Part shown: one piece after another, positions 10,239 to 20,210 of the stretch
Position numbering within the stretch: the first letter of the stretch is position 1
How the letters are laid out: each line of letters opens with the position of its first letter
Source of the DNA: Pigoraptor chileana
Lineage: Eukaryota > Opisthokonta > Filasterea
Reading direction: 5' to 3'
DNA: 28,602 bases
NCBI GenBank assembly: GCA_943704495.1
Contig: CALSCR010002840.1
Location: 1-28,602, forward strand
Made by a program: the position numbers and the translations under genes
The notes under the pieces: model-generated
Told to the model about the DNA's origin: nothing
What the model saw: only the letters and a program-made list of their open reading frames with translations
Databases searched by the model: none

Positions 10239-12398
10239 ATGGACCAGCCAGTGGCGCCTCGAGATGAGCCACCCGCAGATGGGACCGCGGTCGAGAAGGT
10301 GGTCATTGCAGTGCGGGCCAAGCGTGTGGGTTCGGATGGCGAGTACAGTGCTGATGAGCAGCTGCGGCCAACCGCCGATCGATTGAAGCGGATTAGAGTT
10401 GCCAGCGTTGCCCCTCGGCGGCCATCAGACGCTGTTGGCAGCGCAACTGATGGCGCAGTCGCACGTGACACGGCCGCACACGTACATCGGATGAAGGCTG
10501 AATCCCCGCCAAACATATGCGCGGATACTGGCACTGTTCACGTTCAAACGCATGTCGATACTGAAAAGACTTCTCAGGCGGCACGGCTGGATCTGAGTCT
10601 GAACATAACGTCAGCGTCCCCTCCACCAGCTGTCGAAGGACCACACAACCAAAACGGCCGATCAGCTCGCGAGACTGGCGATACGGCGTTGCCCATGGCC
10701 GTATCGGCGCAGCCAAAACAGGCGCTCAATCTGCCGACAACAGCGGCAGGCATTGGATCGTCGGATGGACCTCGGATACCCTACGCCGACACGGTGCGCG
10801 GTCGGCAGTTCAGTCCATACCAACTTGCGACGGCACAGCAAGGGTCCTTTGGCCACATAGTCCCCCCGCCCGCGGCTGCCGCACAGTCGCAGCCAGCCTT
10901 CGGAGAGTGGGGTGCAGAGTACGCAGCTTATCCGCAAGTCGGTTATCCGGCATCGTTCAGTGGCCGCTCCTTCGTTTCCACAGGAATGTCCGTGTCATCG
11001 CCGATGTATCACGTGAACACCGGGCCTCCCCCGCCGTGGTCACCCACAAGTGAGCGTGCAATGTTAGGGCAAGCATATCATGAAGGCCCATACCACTTTC
11101 CACCCGGCGGGGGCCCTGCGTCCCTTGAGGCGACTTCGGGGCATATCGGACGTCCGTATGCCAATATCCTGCCAATGCAAGCACAATATGTTCCGGGGGG
11201 TGCTGCTGTTGCAGCAGCCGGCCACTGGTTCCCACACCGAGATGTACCGTCAGGGCATCGAGGCACCTTGCAAGGTACTGATGGTTATGGTCCGCCGATG
11301 GGAGACGGCGGGACCGCACTGTATCATCCATACAGTAGAGTGCACGCGGGCAACGTAGACGGGGCTAACATTGGACGGGCGGCTTTCTACGGATCCTCTC
11401 TGTACCGCTCTGCTCCGGCTGATATTGGCGGCCCTGTCAGGAGGGGTTTCGCTTCTTTGAACGAGCGCACAAGTACCACCCGAGATGCGGAATCGATCGC
11501 TAATAACTCTGCCATCAAAGCTGTGCGTCGGTCGCCGAAGAGTCTGTCGGCGCCTGCAGACCTAAACGCCTCTGGCGTTGCCAGTGGCCGCCAGGCGGCG
11601 AATGCACTCAGCGGCACGGCGATTCAGAAAGCTGCATCGGAGGAAGCGCCGCGACGGTCGCCAACCGTTGTTGATGGGCGCCATTTGAACACACCGCCGC
11701 CCCAGGGAGTGCATCACATGCATGCAGGGCGCATTGGCTTGCAGTCCACAACAACAGCGGCGTCCGGACCGCACGCTGAGGGAGTAACAGCAAATTTAGT
11801 TTCCTCTCAGCTGTGGTGGTCGTTTCACGAGCACAACAACGAGATGATTGTGACCCGAAATGGGCGTTGTCTTTTTCCTGTCCTCGCGATACGAATAGCC
11901 AATTTGGTGCCACGGGAACTGTATTCTGTCGCTCTCGATTTCGCTCCCGCCGATTCGCATCGATGGAAGTACATCGGAGGTGCGTGGGTCGTGGGAGGTC
12001 GCCCAGACAGCACAAATACGCCGACCATGTATGTTCACCCGGACTCGCCAAATTACGGATCCTTTTGGATGGAGGGCCCGGTCACTTTCTCAAAGGCCAA
12101 GCTGACAAATCGACGTATGGACACATCGGGCTGTGTGGTGCTCAATTCGCTCCACCGGTATCTGCCCAGATTCCACATCTTCCGCGTCGACCCGCGTGGC
12201 ATGCAGACGGGTGAACCAGTTTTTACAATTTCGTTCCCAGAGACTCTCTTTTTCGCCGTTACGGCTTACCAAAACGAACGCATTAAGGAATTGAAGATCA
12301 AGAACAATCCGTTTGCAAAAGCATTCGTTCATAGCGCGCCAAAAGTCGACGCGGACGCCGACGCGGACGCAGACGGGAGTGCGGATGCGCCGCCGTGA
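10239..12398 (+). CDS. TBXT: Brachyury-like T-box transcription factor
   Basis: Single uninterrupted reading frame of 719 residues. The first ATG in frame (10239) is used; the frame is open only six codons further upstream. Residues 1-520 are rich in Ser, Pro, Gly and Ala with no recognised domain, probably disordered. The T-box occupies about 525-699, with NEMIVTRNGR, HRWKYIGGAWVVGGRPD, YVHPDSPNYGSFWM, FSKAKLTN, LNSLHRYLPR, FPETLFFAVTAYQNE and LKIKNNPFAKAF. The HRWKY...GxWVxGG and LNSLHxYxPR motifs are Brachyury-class signatures. Only about 20 residues follow, including an Asp-Ala repeat. Metazoan Brachyury has the T-box near the N-terminus, so the layout is reversed. The protein should bind DNA in the nucleus. 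The GRRMFP motif reads GRCLFP here. Confidence 0.96.
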   Translation: MDQPVAPRDEPPADGTAVEKVVIAVRAKRVGSDGEYSADEQLRPTADRLKRIRVASVAPRRPSDAVGSATDGAVARDTAAHVHRMKAESPPNICADTGTVHVQTHVDTEKTSQAARLDLSLNITSASPPPAVEGPHNQNGRSARETGDTALPMAVSAQPKQALNLPTTAAGIGSSDGPRIPYADTVRGRQFSPYQLATAQQGSFGHIVPPPAAAAQSQPAFGEWGAEYAAYPQVGYPASFSGRSFVSTGMSVSSPMYHVNTGPPPPWSPTSERAMLGQAYHEGPYHFPPGGGPASLEATSGHIGRPYANILPMQAQYVPGGAAVAAAGHWFPHRDVPSGHRGTLQGTDGYGPPMGDGGTALYHPYSRVHAGNVDGANIGRAAFYGSSLYRSAPADIGGPVRRGFASLNERTSTTRDAESIANNSAIKAVRRSPKSLSAPADLNASGVASGRQAANALSGTAIQKAASEEAPRRSPTVVDGRHLNTPPPQGVHHMHAGRIGLQSTTTAASGPHAEGVTANLVSSQLWWSFHEHNNEMIVTRNGRCLFPVLAIRIANLVPRELYSVALDFAPADSHRWKYIGGAWVVGGRPDSTNTPTMYVHPDSPNYGSFWMEGPVTFSKAKLTNRRMDTSGCVVLNSLHRYLPRFHIFRVDPRGMQTGEPVFTISFPETLFFAVTAYQNERIKELKIKNNPFAKAFVHSAPKVDADADADADGSADAPP

Positions 12399-12784
12399 AC
12401 GAAGAATGTTCCAATAAACAGGGCTTGGGCCCAAACTACTTGAGTCGCCGCAGTAAGTTGCTTGAGTTGTACCCTCAGAGAGTGTCTATTCCGCTTGTCA
12501 GTGGGTAAAAAGCAGAATTTGTATTACATCCAGCGTGAGATGGCAGTCGGTACAAAATAGAAATCACGGTCCTGTGCTGCGGAATTGACTCGGGCCGGCG
12601 CGGCAATGACCAGAATCAGGACGGAAAAAGGGACAAGATGCTTTAACAGCCACTCTGTCTCCAAAATAGCGCCAGTATGTCCGGACAACACAGTCGGATC
12701 GCGACTCGATATATGCGAGGCATTGTATGAATCTGTGACATCCAGAAGCTAATGCACATCCGCACCGACTCAGATTACGGCGCC
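12399..12784. other. Spacer between T-box gene and inverted-repeat element
   Basis: Apart from the AATAAA just after the T-box stop, I see no coding frame, RNA gene or repeat here. Confidence 0.5.
12413..12418 (+). promoter_or_regulatory. Poly(A) signal of the T-box gene
   Basis: AATAAA begins 15 bases after the TGA stop, implying a very short 3' UTR. Confidence 0.55.
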
Positions 12785-12864
12785 GTTTACATCAAGGGTA
12801 CTGAGCGAGGGGTGTGAAACTCCATCTTGAAATTTTACCACGGATTTGGTTCCTGCTACCCCGG
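12785..12864 (+). repeat. Left terminal inverted repeat
   Basis: Inverted match to about 13681-13757. It contains GGGTGTGAAAC (12810-12820), one base from the Brachyury half-site. Confidence 0.7.
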
Positions 12865-13282
12865 ATTCTAGTCCCATCATAGCGCCTTGAACATACATCG
12901 ATTTTGAAATTCTTGAATTGTACAGTGCCAAAATAGATTAATACACTGGCTTTCATCCATGTCGGTTGCAAAGGAGCAAAATTTGATACTTAATCCTGAT
13001 ATTCGGCATTGTGATCTGAGGGTCTACTACGATAGTTTCTCACGTGATCAATTGGTACCGAAGGCCATACAACGCATTGCTGCACGTAGTTTACTGAACG
13101 TCTGTTTTTTTCACAGTTCTGCTTTTGTGCACTTGAAATGAAGTGCTCATCTATGGTTCTTGCTCATCCTTACCGGAAAAAACGGCGTTGTTCAACAGAA
13201 ATAGAGCACAGAAGTACGGGAAATTCCGGTACATAGCCATAGTGAAGGCTCTGACCCTAGCAATTGAAATTTGAAGACTACA

Positions 13283-13373
13283 CACCCAATTTTCAAATGT
13301 TGTGAGAGTTATTTATGGTAGCATATAGGCAACAGTAAATATCGCAAACTTGAAAACATCTGAAAATTGGGTG
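13283..13373. repeat. Inner inverted repeat of the element
   Basis: CACCCAATTTTCAAATGTT (13283-13301) pairs with AACATCTGAAAATTGGGTG (13355-13373), 18 of 19 positions, around a loop of about 53 bases. A few flanking bases also pair. Confidence 0.75.
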
Positions 13374-13680
13374 CGTAATTATTGTTTTTCTAGTTTTCTA
13401 CACGCCATAACAGGAAACCGAGCAATTTTTGACTGCTTTTCCGGTCACTGGTGCTCCATGGGAAGCAAGCGTTTTTGGAGAAAAACGGCAACAACGGAAA
13501 GGTAATTGTGCGCACTGCTGAACTTATAAGGCGATCGATAGGAGTTCAGTGGGCCCAAAGCGAGCTAGAGGTACAGCACTCGCACGGTCGCCAAATTTGG
13601 CGCGAGCTGGTTTGTTTTTTTTTCGCGGGAAATTTCCTAATCAGATTTTTGGAAAATAAAGCAAAAAATAATTGTGAACA

Positions 13681-13757
13681 CCCCGGATGCGGTACCAAAT
13701 CCGTGGTAAATTTTTGAGATGAAGTTTCACACCCCTCGCTTTGTACCCTTGGTTTAC
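13681..13757 (-). repeat. Right terminal inverted repeat
   Basis: Inverted match to 12785-12864. It contains GTTTCACACCC (13724-13734), the mirror of the half-site-like motif in the left arm. Confidence 0.7.
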
Positions 13758-14482
13758 ACTCAGACCCGGTTGCTTTCAGCCGAGTTATCGCAAATATTTC
13801 TAGCGAGATTTCGGAAACTAATGCTTCTTTAATGGCACGGGGGTCATGTGAGTATGGGTGGGTTGCATCATTCCTACTACATAAGGATATTGCGTTGTAT
13901 CATAAAGGAGGGACTGAGTATAATTATCTATGGAGATCTAAATAACGATGTTTAGCTTGTTTGTGGTGCCACGGCCAAAGCCCCAATGAGAGACAGAGCC
14001 GCAATTAGCCCTGGATTGCTGGGATTCACACAGACACACACGGACGCACACACACGCACGCACGCACACACACGCACACACAGACAACACACGCACACGC
14101 ACACACACGCACACGCACTTTCCCTTTCTCTCGCACCGATCTCCCTGTTCATGAAAGCACATGCAGCATTCCGCGACATCGGAGTTTTTAAATGGAATAA
14201 CATTAGCCGGATAACGCCCCGTACGTTCATTTTTTGATCTTGTGCGTAGTAGTCGGATTCGACTTGACCTTGATTCGATCACACTTGCGCTTGTCGGTTC
14301 GCAAAACTATTGTTCCGGGTGAGTTGATGCATACCATTTGATTCGGCTTTGATATCCCCACGCGATCATTCATATGCGTCGCTCCGTCTTTTTGTTTCAA
14401 ATCGACAACCATTGCTGACTCCGTTCATGTGGCTTTTTGTTTTGTTGCGGTCAGGCAGGGCTATCTGCTATTTGACGGGAAA
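13758..14482. other. Spacer upstream of the SLC35F6-like gene, with CA microsatellite
   Basis: No gene is supported. An interrupted CACA/CGCA repeat fills about 14028-14120; translated frames across it are artefacts of the repeat. The remainder probably contains promoter and 5' UTR of the downstream transporter gene. Confidence 0.55.
14028..14120. repeat. CA-rich microsatellite
   Basis: Interrupted (CA)n with CGCA units on the + strand, intergenic. Confidence 0.85.
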
Positions 14483-16749
14483 ATGTCAGAGGACGCGTTT
14501 GCAAAGAAGCCGCACGATGTCGCGCGCAGCCAAAAGTTCTTCGTATCCGCTTCAGCTCTACCTGATTACCTAGTGCAATGTGCCTATGAAGTGTTGTTGC
14601 TTGCATCGTACGGGGTCGCGTGTATTTTTTTGGTTGAAATGCAATGGATACACCGTGATACACGACTGCCTTTGTGTTTGAACCTTGACTCTTTCTGTTG
14701 TTGTGTGTTGTGTGTCATTGTTGGAAAACGAAAACTCCCAAACCGAAATCTCCTATTGCGGTGTGGTTATGAACTACACAGCGGGCGTTTCTTGCCATTG
14801 GAATGCTTGCGACCGGAACATGCAACACCATCAGTGAGTCTTTTTGTTGATGCCGTGCATGTCGATTGTCTTGTGTGCTTAAGTCGTTTTTGAAGGTCTT
14901 TTTGATGTCTGTGTCGTTGTCCTGCTTGAAGTTGCGATATATACGACAACAATGGCCTTTTTTGATTGCACATTTGTATGTGAGCAAGATATTTTTCGCG
15001 TGGCTTTATATCATCTAATACACTCCTTTACGCAACCTTGCAACACCTGTTCTTGTCGCCTGTAGTGACCAAGCTGCAGGATCGCATCTCAACACCAACT
15101 GGCGTGAACGGCACGGAGGAGGTTTTCGATCACCCGTACTTTCAAACGTATACGATGTTCATTGGCGAGTTTCTTTGCATCTTTGCGTACATTATTTCGT
15201 TCAAGTATCAGATGCGCCAGTCGCTGCGTGGCTACTCTGCCATTAACGGAGAGGCACCTCCTCCGGTGAGTGCGATCGACCGCCTTGAAAACTGGTTGTC
15301 TTGTTGTGACTATATTTCGTGGTATGTAATGACACACGCATCCGCGAATGGATTCACTTATGTATTTATATGTGTGTATGCATGTGTATGTGTGTATCTG
15401 TGTATCTGTGTTTTCTTAAGTACGTGAGCTTTCACTGTTTAGGCGTTGTGTGCATAACCGCTCTTCTTGGTAGCTGCTGTGCATTTTAGGGCGTGTGTGC
15501 TTGCATTCTGTATGTGTGTTGCATACGTTGTGCGTGTGTGTTTCTAAGCGTCGCTGTGTGGTTTTTCTCGTCTCCTCGTTGTCTTGTGGCTGCGTTGCGC
15601 ATATTGCAGCCGCCCAAGAAGTCCAATCACCCTTGGTGGGTTTTCATCATCCCCACGTGCTGCGATCTGACGGCCACGACCCTCATGAACGTCGGACTCA
15701 CCTATGTATCCTCCCACTGCGCCATTGAAGCAAATTTGCAATGTTGACTGTCGTTTTGGCCTCGCTGCTCTTGCCTTGTGCATGCGACTGTGTGCCCATG
15801 AGGGGCATTGTTGGTTGTGCATTGCAATGACCTGTGACTGTTTTGTATCTTCCTTGACCGAGCCGCTTGCCAATCCTGTGTCGCAACTCCTCAATCGTCC
15901 TGTCGCACTTCATGTTCGCCCCCCTTTCCTACAATGTCCCTTTCTCTCCCACCGCCACTGTTTTGTGTGCTTGTGCTTGTGTGTGTGTCGAACTAACAAA
16001 ACAGACATCAACGAGTGTGTACCAGATGCTCCGTGGCGCAATGGTGTTCTTCACTGCCCTGTTTTCGATCATTTTTCTCCGCCGCCGCCTCCACTTCCAG
16101 CACTGGTTTGGCCTCGTTTGGATTGTCGCCGGAATCGCCATTGTCGGCGCTGCATCGGTCATTTTCGGCGAAGAAGGTTCGTGTGTTGTCAGGGGGCTTA
16201 TTGTGAGACACTGTGTGTGTGGATGTGTGTGTGTGTGTGTGTGTCTGTTCATGCAGCTTAGTGCAACTGCGCTTCTGTTGCATGCGTGCGCATACGAACG
16301 TTTGCGCACGTGAAAGTGTGATTTATTTTCATTCGCCCCTTTGTGTTCATTTTCTCCATTCTGCTGACAAATACCTAAATTGCTCGTTATCGCCTGCATC
16401 CTCTGAACACATACCTATATATATATATATATATATGCATACACACATTCAAACACACACAGACTCGCACTCGAAGAACCCCGTCCTCGGCAACGTGCTG
16501 GTTATTGCAGCACAGGTCATTGTTGCGACGCAGTTTGTTGTGGAGGAAAAGCTCCTCTCGAAGTACGAGGTTGGTCATCCATTCCCCTTTTTTCTTTGAT
16601 TCGTGCTGTTGTGTGTGCTTGCAATTATACATGTTTGTAAAATGAATTATTATTGGATTTATGTGAAAGAGAGATGTATTTTGTGTGCGTGTGTTTGTGC
16701 ATGGTCGTGTCCCTTTTGTGCATGTGTCACATTTGCAAAGCTATTTGTT

Positions 16750-16781
<32 letters not shown>

Positions 16782-18374
16782 GTGGAGTCTATGGGCATAG
16801 CGCCTAAGACACTGACTTGAATCCTACATATATCTCGCCTTGTATGTCCTTTGCTTCCGTGTCTTACCTTTTTTGGGCCACGCCTGAACAACGTCGTCGC
16901 TGCACAGGTGCCGTCTCTGTGCGCAGTCGGTAACGAGGGCTTCTGGGGTGTCGTCATCCTGACGTGCGTTCTCCCCATTCTCCAGGTCATCCGTGAGTAT
17001 TGCCCACACATCCGCGCCGACCGGCAGTGTAGATTAACCGAAATTCTGTTGATTTTTCTTTTTTTTGCTTCTTCATTTCTTTCTCTCTTTCTCGCCACTT
17101 TATTGTTTGGTTACTCGGCCTGCGCCGTCTGATGCACATTTTTCGCATGTGTACTCATTTCTTGAATTTTTATTTTTTGGTGTTTGTGTGCGCAGACGTC
17201 AACAGCCACCCTGTTGAGGACAGCTTGAACGCTCTCGACCAAATGGGAGACTCGTGGAAGCTCAACGTTGCCATTTTTGGAAGCGTCATTTCGATTGCCT
17301 TTTTCAACTATTTCGGAATTAGCGTCACTAAGTTCCTCTCTGCGACCCATCGCTGCACCATTGACAGCTGCAGGTGTGTTGACAATGGAACGCTGGGTGT
17401 TTTGACTTGTGGCGTGCGTTGTGTGGGTGTGTGTGTGTGTGTGTGTAGCCTTTGTATGCCGCCAATTGCATATCCGTTGTGCAGTCTTCGTATGCGCTCG
17501 ATGAAGTTGGTATGCCCACGTGGCGCTGGTTTCGTGTTTTTTTGTTATTGACGCGCCATATTGCTGTGTGTGTGTGTGTGTTTATGGCTCGCTCCCCACA
17601 GGACCCTCTTCATTTGGGCCATCACTCTTCTGCTTGGATGGGAAAGTGAGTTTTGGCCCGCCACATGAAAGGCCCATTCTGAGCACTCATTGACGACATT
17701 CACTCCGTTGTCCTCGATGACCCGGCTGTTTGGTAGTCTTTTTGTTTATGCATCTCCCTCCCCCTTCCCCTCTCAAAAAAAAAATGAACCGAAAATAACG
17801 AGTGTCACTAATCACCCTCTTTCATGTGTGTGTCTGTTTTATCTGTGCGTCCCATTCATCTCCATCTCCCGCTCTCAGAGTTCATCTGGCTCCAGCTGAT
17901 CGGCTTTGCCGTTCTCGTGTTTGGAACTTTTTCGTACAACCACGTGTTTGTTATTCCCCGGCGATGGATCGACAAGCTCTCGTTCAAGCTCACCTTCTTG
18001 CCGGCCGTGTGCTGGGAGGTCGAGGGCGAAACGGAGCATCACTCGTTGTCCGAAGAGGTGAGCTCAACGTGAATTTGCAATGTTCGTTGTTGTTTTGGTT
18101 TTTGTTTTTTTTGGTGCTTAGTGACCCCCTCATTGTATTTGCTTTTATGTCCCTCTGCGTTGTTTTTTTAAATATTTTTTTATTGTTGTGGGTGTGTGGA
18201 TATGAGTGTTTGTGTCACAAGTGCATTTGTGCGATGAAGTCGAGTGTTAAAACAACGACCTCGACGAGTGTTCTTTCTGTGTGCTGACACTCCTTATGTA
18301 TATTTCTCGCCCTTTTCTCACTCGTTCAGACTCAGCCTCTCGTCTCCACCGAAACCGTCGAGGTTGGCAAGTAA
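14483..18374 (+). CDS. SLC35F6: SLC35F6-like drug/metabolite-superfamily transporter
   Basis: Exons: 14483-14572, 14782-14833, 15066-15265, 15610-15705, 16005-16176, 16463-16569, 16908-16992, 17196-17373, 17602-17645, 17879-18057, 18330-18374. All phases join, giving 415 residues; human SLC35F6 is about 370. Diagnostic matches in order: FLAIGMLATGTCNTI (first membrane helix), IGEFLCIFAYI, CCDLTATTLMNVGL, TSTSVYQMLRGA, FFTALFSIIFLRRRL, VIVATQFVVEEKLL, GNEGFWG, ISIAFFNYFGISVTKFLSA, then TLFIWAITLLLGWE. Ten membrane helices are expected. The human relative is placed in lysosomal/mitochondrial membranes; the substrate is not established. The first donor (GTGCAA) is weak, but its phase and the alignment support it. 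Confidence 0.9.
16211..16462. repeat. GT tract, AT tract and AC tract within one intron
   Basis: Intron 16177-16462 has (GT)n at 16211-16244, (AT)n at about 16416-16436 and an AC-rich tract ending at the acceptor. Confidence 0.85.
16751..16780. repeat. CT microsatellite in an intron
   Basis: (CT)n with one TTT interruption, directly before dispersed repeat copy B. Confidence 0.9.
16781..16841 (+). repeat. Intronic dispersed repeat, copy B (SLC35F6-like gene)
   Basis: Lies in intron 16570-16907, same orientation as copy A. The 21-base block GCGCCTAAGACACTGACTTG plus A/T is otherwise unchanged, and similarity continues through CCTACAT. A CT run (16751-16780) precedes it. Confidence 0.8.
17421..17447. 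repeat. TG microsatellite in an intron
   Basis: (TG)n in intron 17374-17601; a second short TG run lies near 17563-17582 of the same intron. Confidence 0.85.
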
Positions 18375-20210
18375 ACGCGACTCGGCTTTATCTCCACCTA
18401 ACCTGTCTGTGTGTCTATCGCGTGTGAGCCTTTGTGTGTTCGTCTCGTGATTTATGTGCTCCGACAATGTAACGTGTGTGTGTCTCTTAAGTGATTGTCT
18501 TTTTGTGTTGGTGTTGCTTGCGCGCATTATGTGTGTTGTTGTTTTTTTGCTTTGTTGTTTTGCTATATTTTGTCGGGATGTGTGTCGCCGTGTACGTTGT
18601 ATGAACAATCACCGTGTTGGTGGTGGCAAGAGATGCAGCCTGCACTGGGCTAAGCAATAAACAGAAGATATACTCTGCTTATTGTGAGCGCCTACTTGCT
18701 CTTTTTGCTTGGGTTATCCATATCCAAATGGTTTGTTTGCTATCAATAGTTGTACTACTTATGGACATCTGATTTGATGCAGTAGTGCATGCAGTATTGA
18801 AATGTGTTTCGCCAGTCGATCGACATTGCGGATGTGATTGTGGGCCAGGGTGCCCATCGGCGAACATCATGTCGTCGCGATACTTTGGAATTGAGATTGT
18901 AAGCCACTTCCTTTGCGGACGAGCTTGCATGGATATCTTGTCACTGCATCCAGCGACGCCGTCGTCCGCATCAGTTGCGAAATCTCGGCTGCTGGATGGA
19001 TACATGATGCTCGACAGTTTGCTGTCTGTCCTGGTTCCATTCTGAAACAGCAAATCCTTGGAAAATTTGAGTCCTCATCTGGCGGTAAGAGTATAGTTTG
19101 TAAAAAGTTAAAGTACTTGTACAACAAAGAATATGCACGCAGGCACATATTTAGATGGCCAAGCATAAGCTTAACCACATGTCCCAAAAGAATCAACCTG
19201 CGCCGAGATGGCATTTTTTCGATGTTGTGGCAGTGCTGGGGTTGAAGTGTGCTGTGTCAAGTCCGCTTTCCCGCGCTTTCCCGTACAACATCAGCCAAGT
19301 ACTATTCATACGGACTCAACACTCCCTTTCAGAGCAATCCCGCTTATACTACGCTTAGTGAGGCATCGAATACATACGCAACAATAATAACTTATTGATT
19401 CTTTCAAAAATTCGGTGACGCAGCCGTATCCGAAAAAGCTTTCGTAATCACCACATACGATTGAGTACAGTTGCATCGCAACCTACTACCGTAACCCACA
19501 TCCAAGACGGCCATGCAAGCCCGGTGGCACAAGGTGGGAAGTATCGATCACCCACGAAGTCATAGTTAAAAGCATGCTTTAGTTCAGGTGTGATTGGTTG
19601 ACACTGTGGATTCAACGTGTGTAACATAAATGCACTCGTGTGTGACAAGCAACGGAAATGCTGGTTGTCGGGGTTACGACTCCACAACAGTGGCTGTTAT
19701 ACTGGGTGCGCAACCGAAATATGTCGGAAATCCGAGTGTGGATGCAGTCTAATTCAGCGGACGGTTTGGAGAAGAGCCTAGGGTCTGAAATTTGAAACGG
19801 GAGGAGTCGTTCGTCGAAACATTCCTGAAAATAAATGAAAATATTGAAAAAATCAATCCCAAATTTGACGGAATGATTTACGGCCGCGAATTTATTTCGT
19901 ATGCAAATGTGTATCACTTTCCATTTTAAGCAATTATTGGAGGCTGTAAAAATAAATAACATTTGGCTGCGCGTCAGCACTTTTTGATTCCATATTTTTC
20001 CGGAGGAGTGCGACTGTCTCACTCACTCTCACCGACACCTGCCGTGCGATCTGATTGATTGATTGATGCATACACGATTAGTTGTAATTCTCACTCGCAC
20101 ACACTATTACAAGCACGAGAAATTAATGATAGAAATTGTTTGGGATAACGATCTGACCTTTTGGTTTTGAAAGCATAATTGGATCGCGTCTGCGAAAGCT
20201 CTTTTTAGAA
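18375..20210. other. Gene-free interval between transporter and EF-hand genes
   Basis: Besides the probable 3' UTR (to about 18.68 kb), I see no supported gene. Short overlapping frames at about 18.78-19.36 kb have no convincing family match. The part from about 19.8 to 20.2 kb is AT-richer and includes a short GATT run near 20055. The promoter of the EF-hand gene should lie at its right end. Confidence 0.5.
18656..18661 (+). promoter_or_regulatory. Possible poly(A) signal of the SLC35F6-like gene
   Basis: AATAAA about 280 bases after the TAA stop. Confidence 0.45.

Larger units (their letters stand above)
12785..13757. mobile_element. Non-autonomous DNA transposon-like element with long terminal inverted repeats
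   Basis: The left arm (12785-12864) and right arm (about 13681-13757) are inverted copies. The best 47-base stretch, from AGCGAGGGGTGTGAAAC to CCACGGATTTGGT, differs at about four positions. The interior of about 815 bases has no recognisable transposase; its one 60-codon ORF (12959-13141) looks random. An inner hairpin lies at 13283-13373. I found no clear target-site duplication, so exact ends are uncertain. Size and structure fit a large MITE; the superfamily is not identifiable. It starts about 390 bases after the T-box stop. Confidence 0.65.

Noticed and set aside
12959-13141. 60-codon ORF inside the inverted-repeat element
   Set aside because: No transposase motif and length expected by chance in AT-rich DNA.
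18880-19090. Possible WD40-like or propeller fragment (frame reading YLVTASSDAVVRIS)
   Set aside because: Only about a dozen residues resemble a WD repeat; the frame opens shortly before and no matching neighbouring repeats or consistent splice sites are seen.
19155-19358. 67-codon + strand ORF starting MAKHKLNHMSQKNQPA
   Set aside because: It recalled small ribosomal proteins at first glance, but the rest does not match any family I know.
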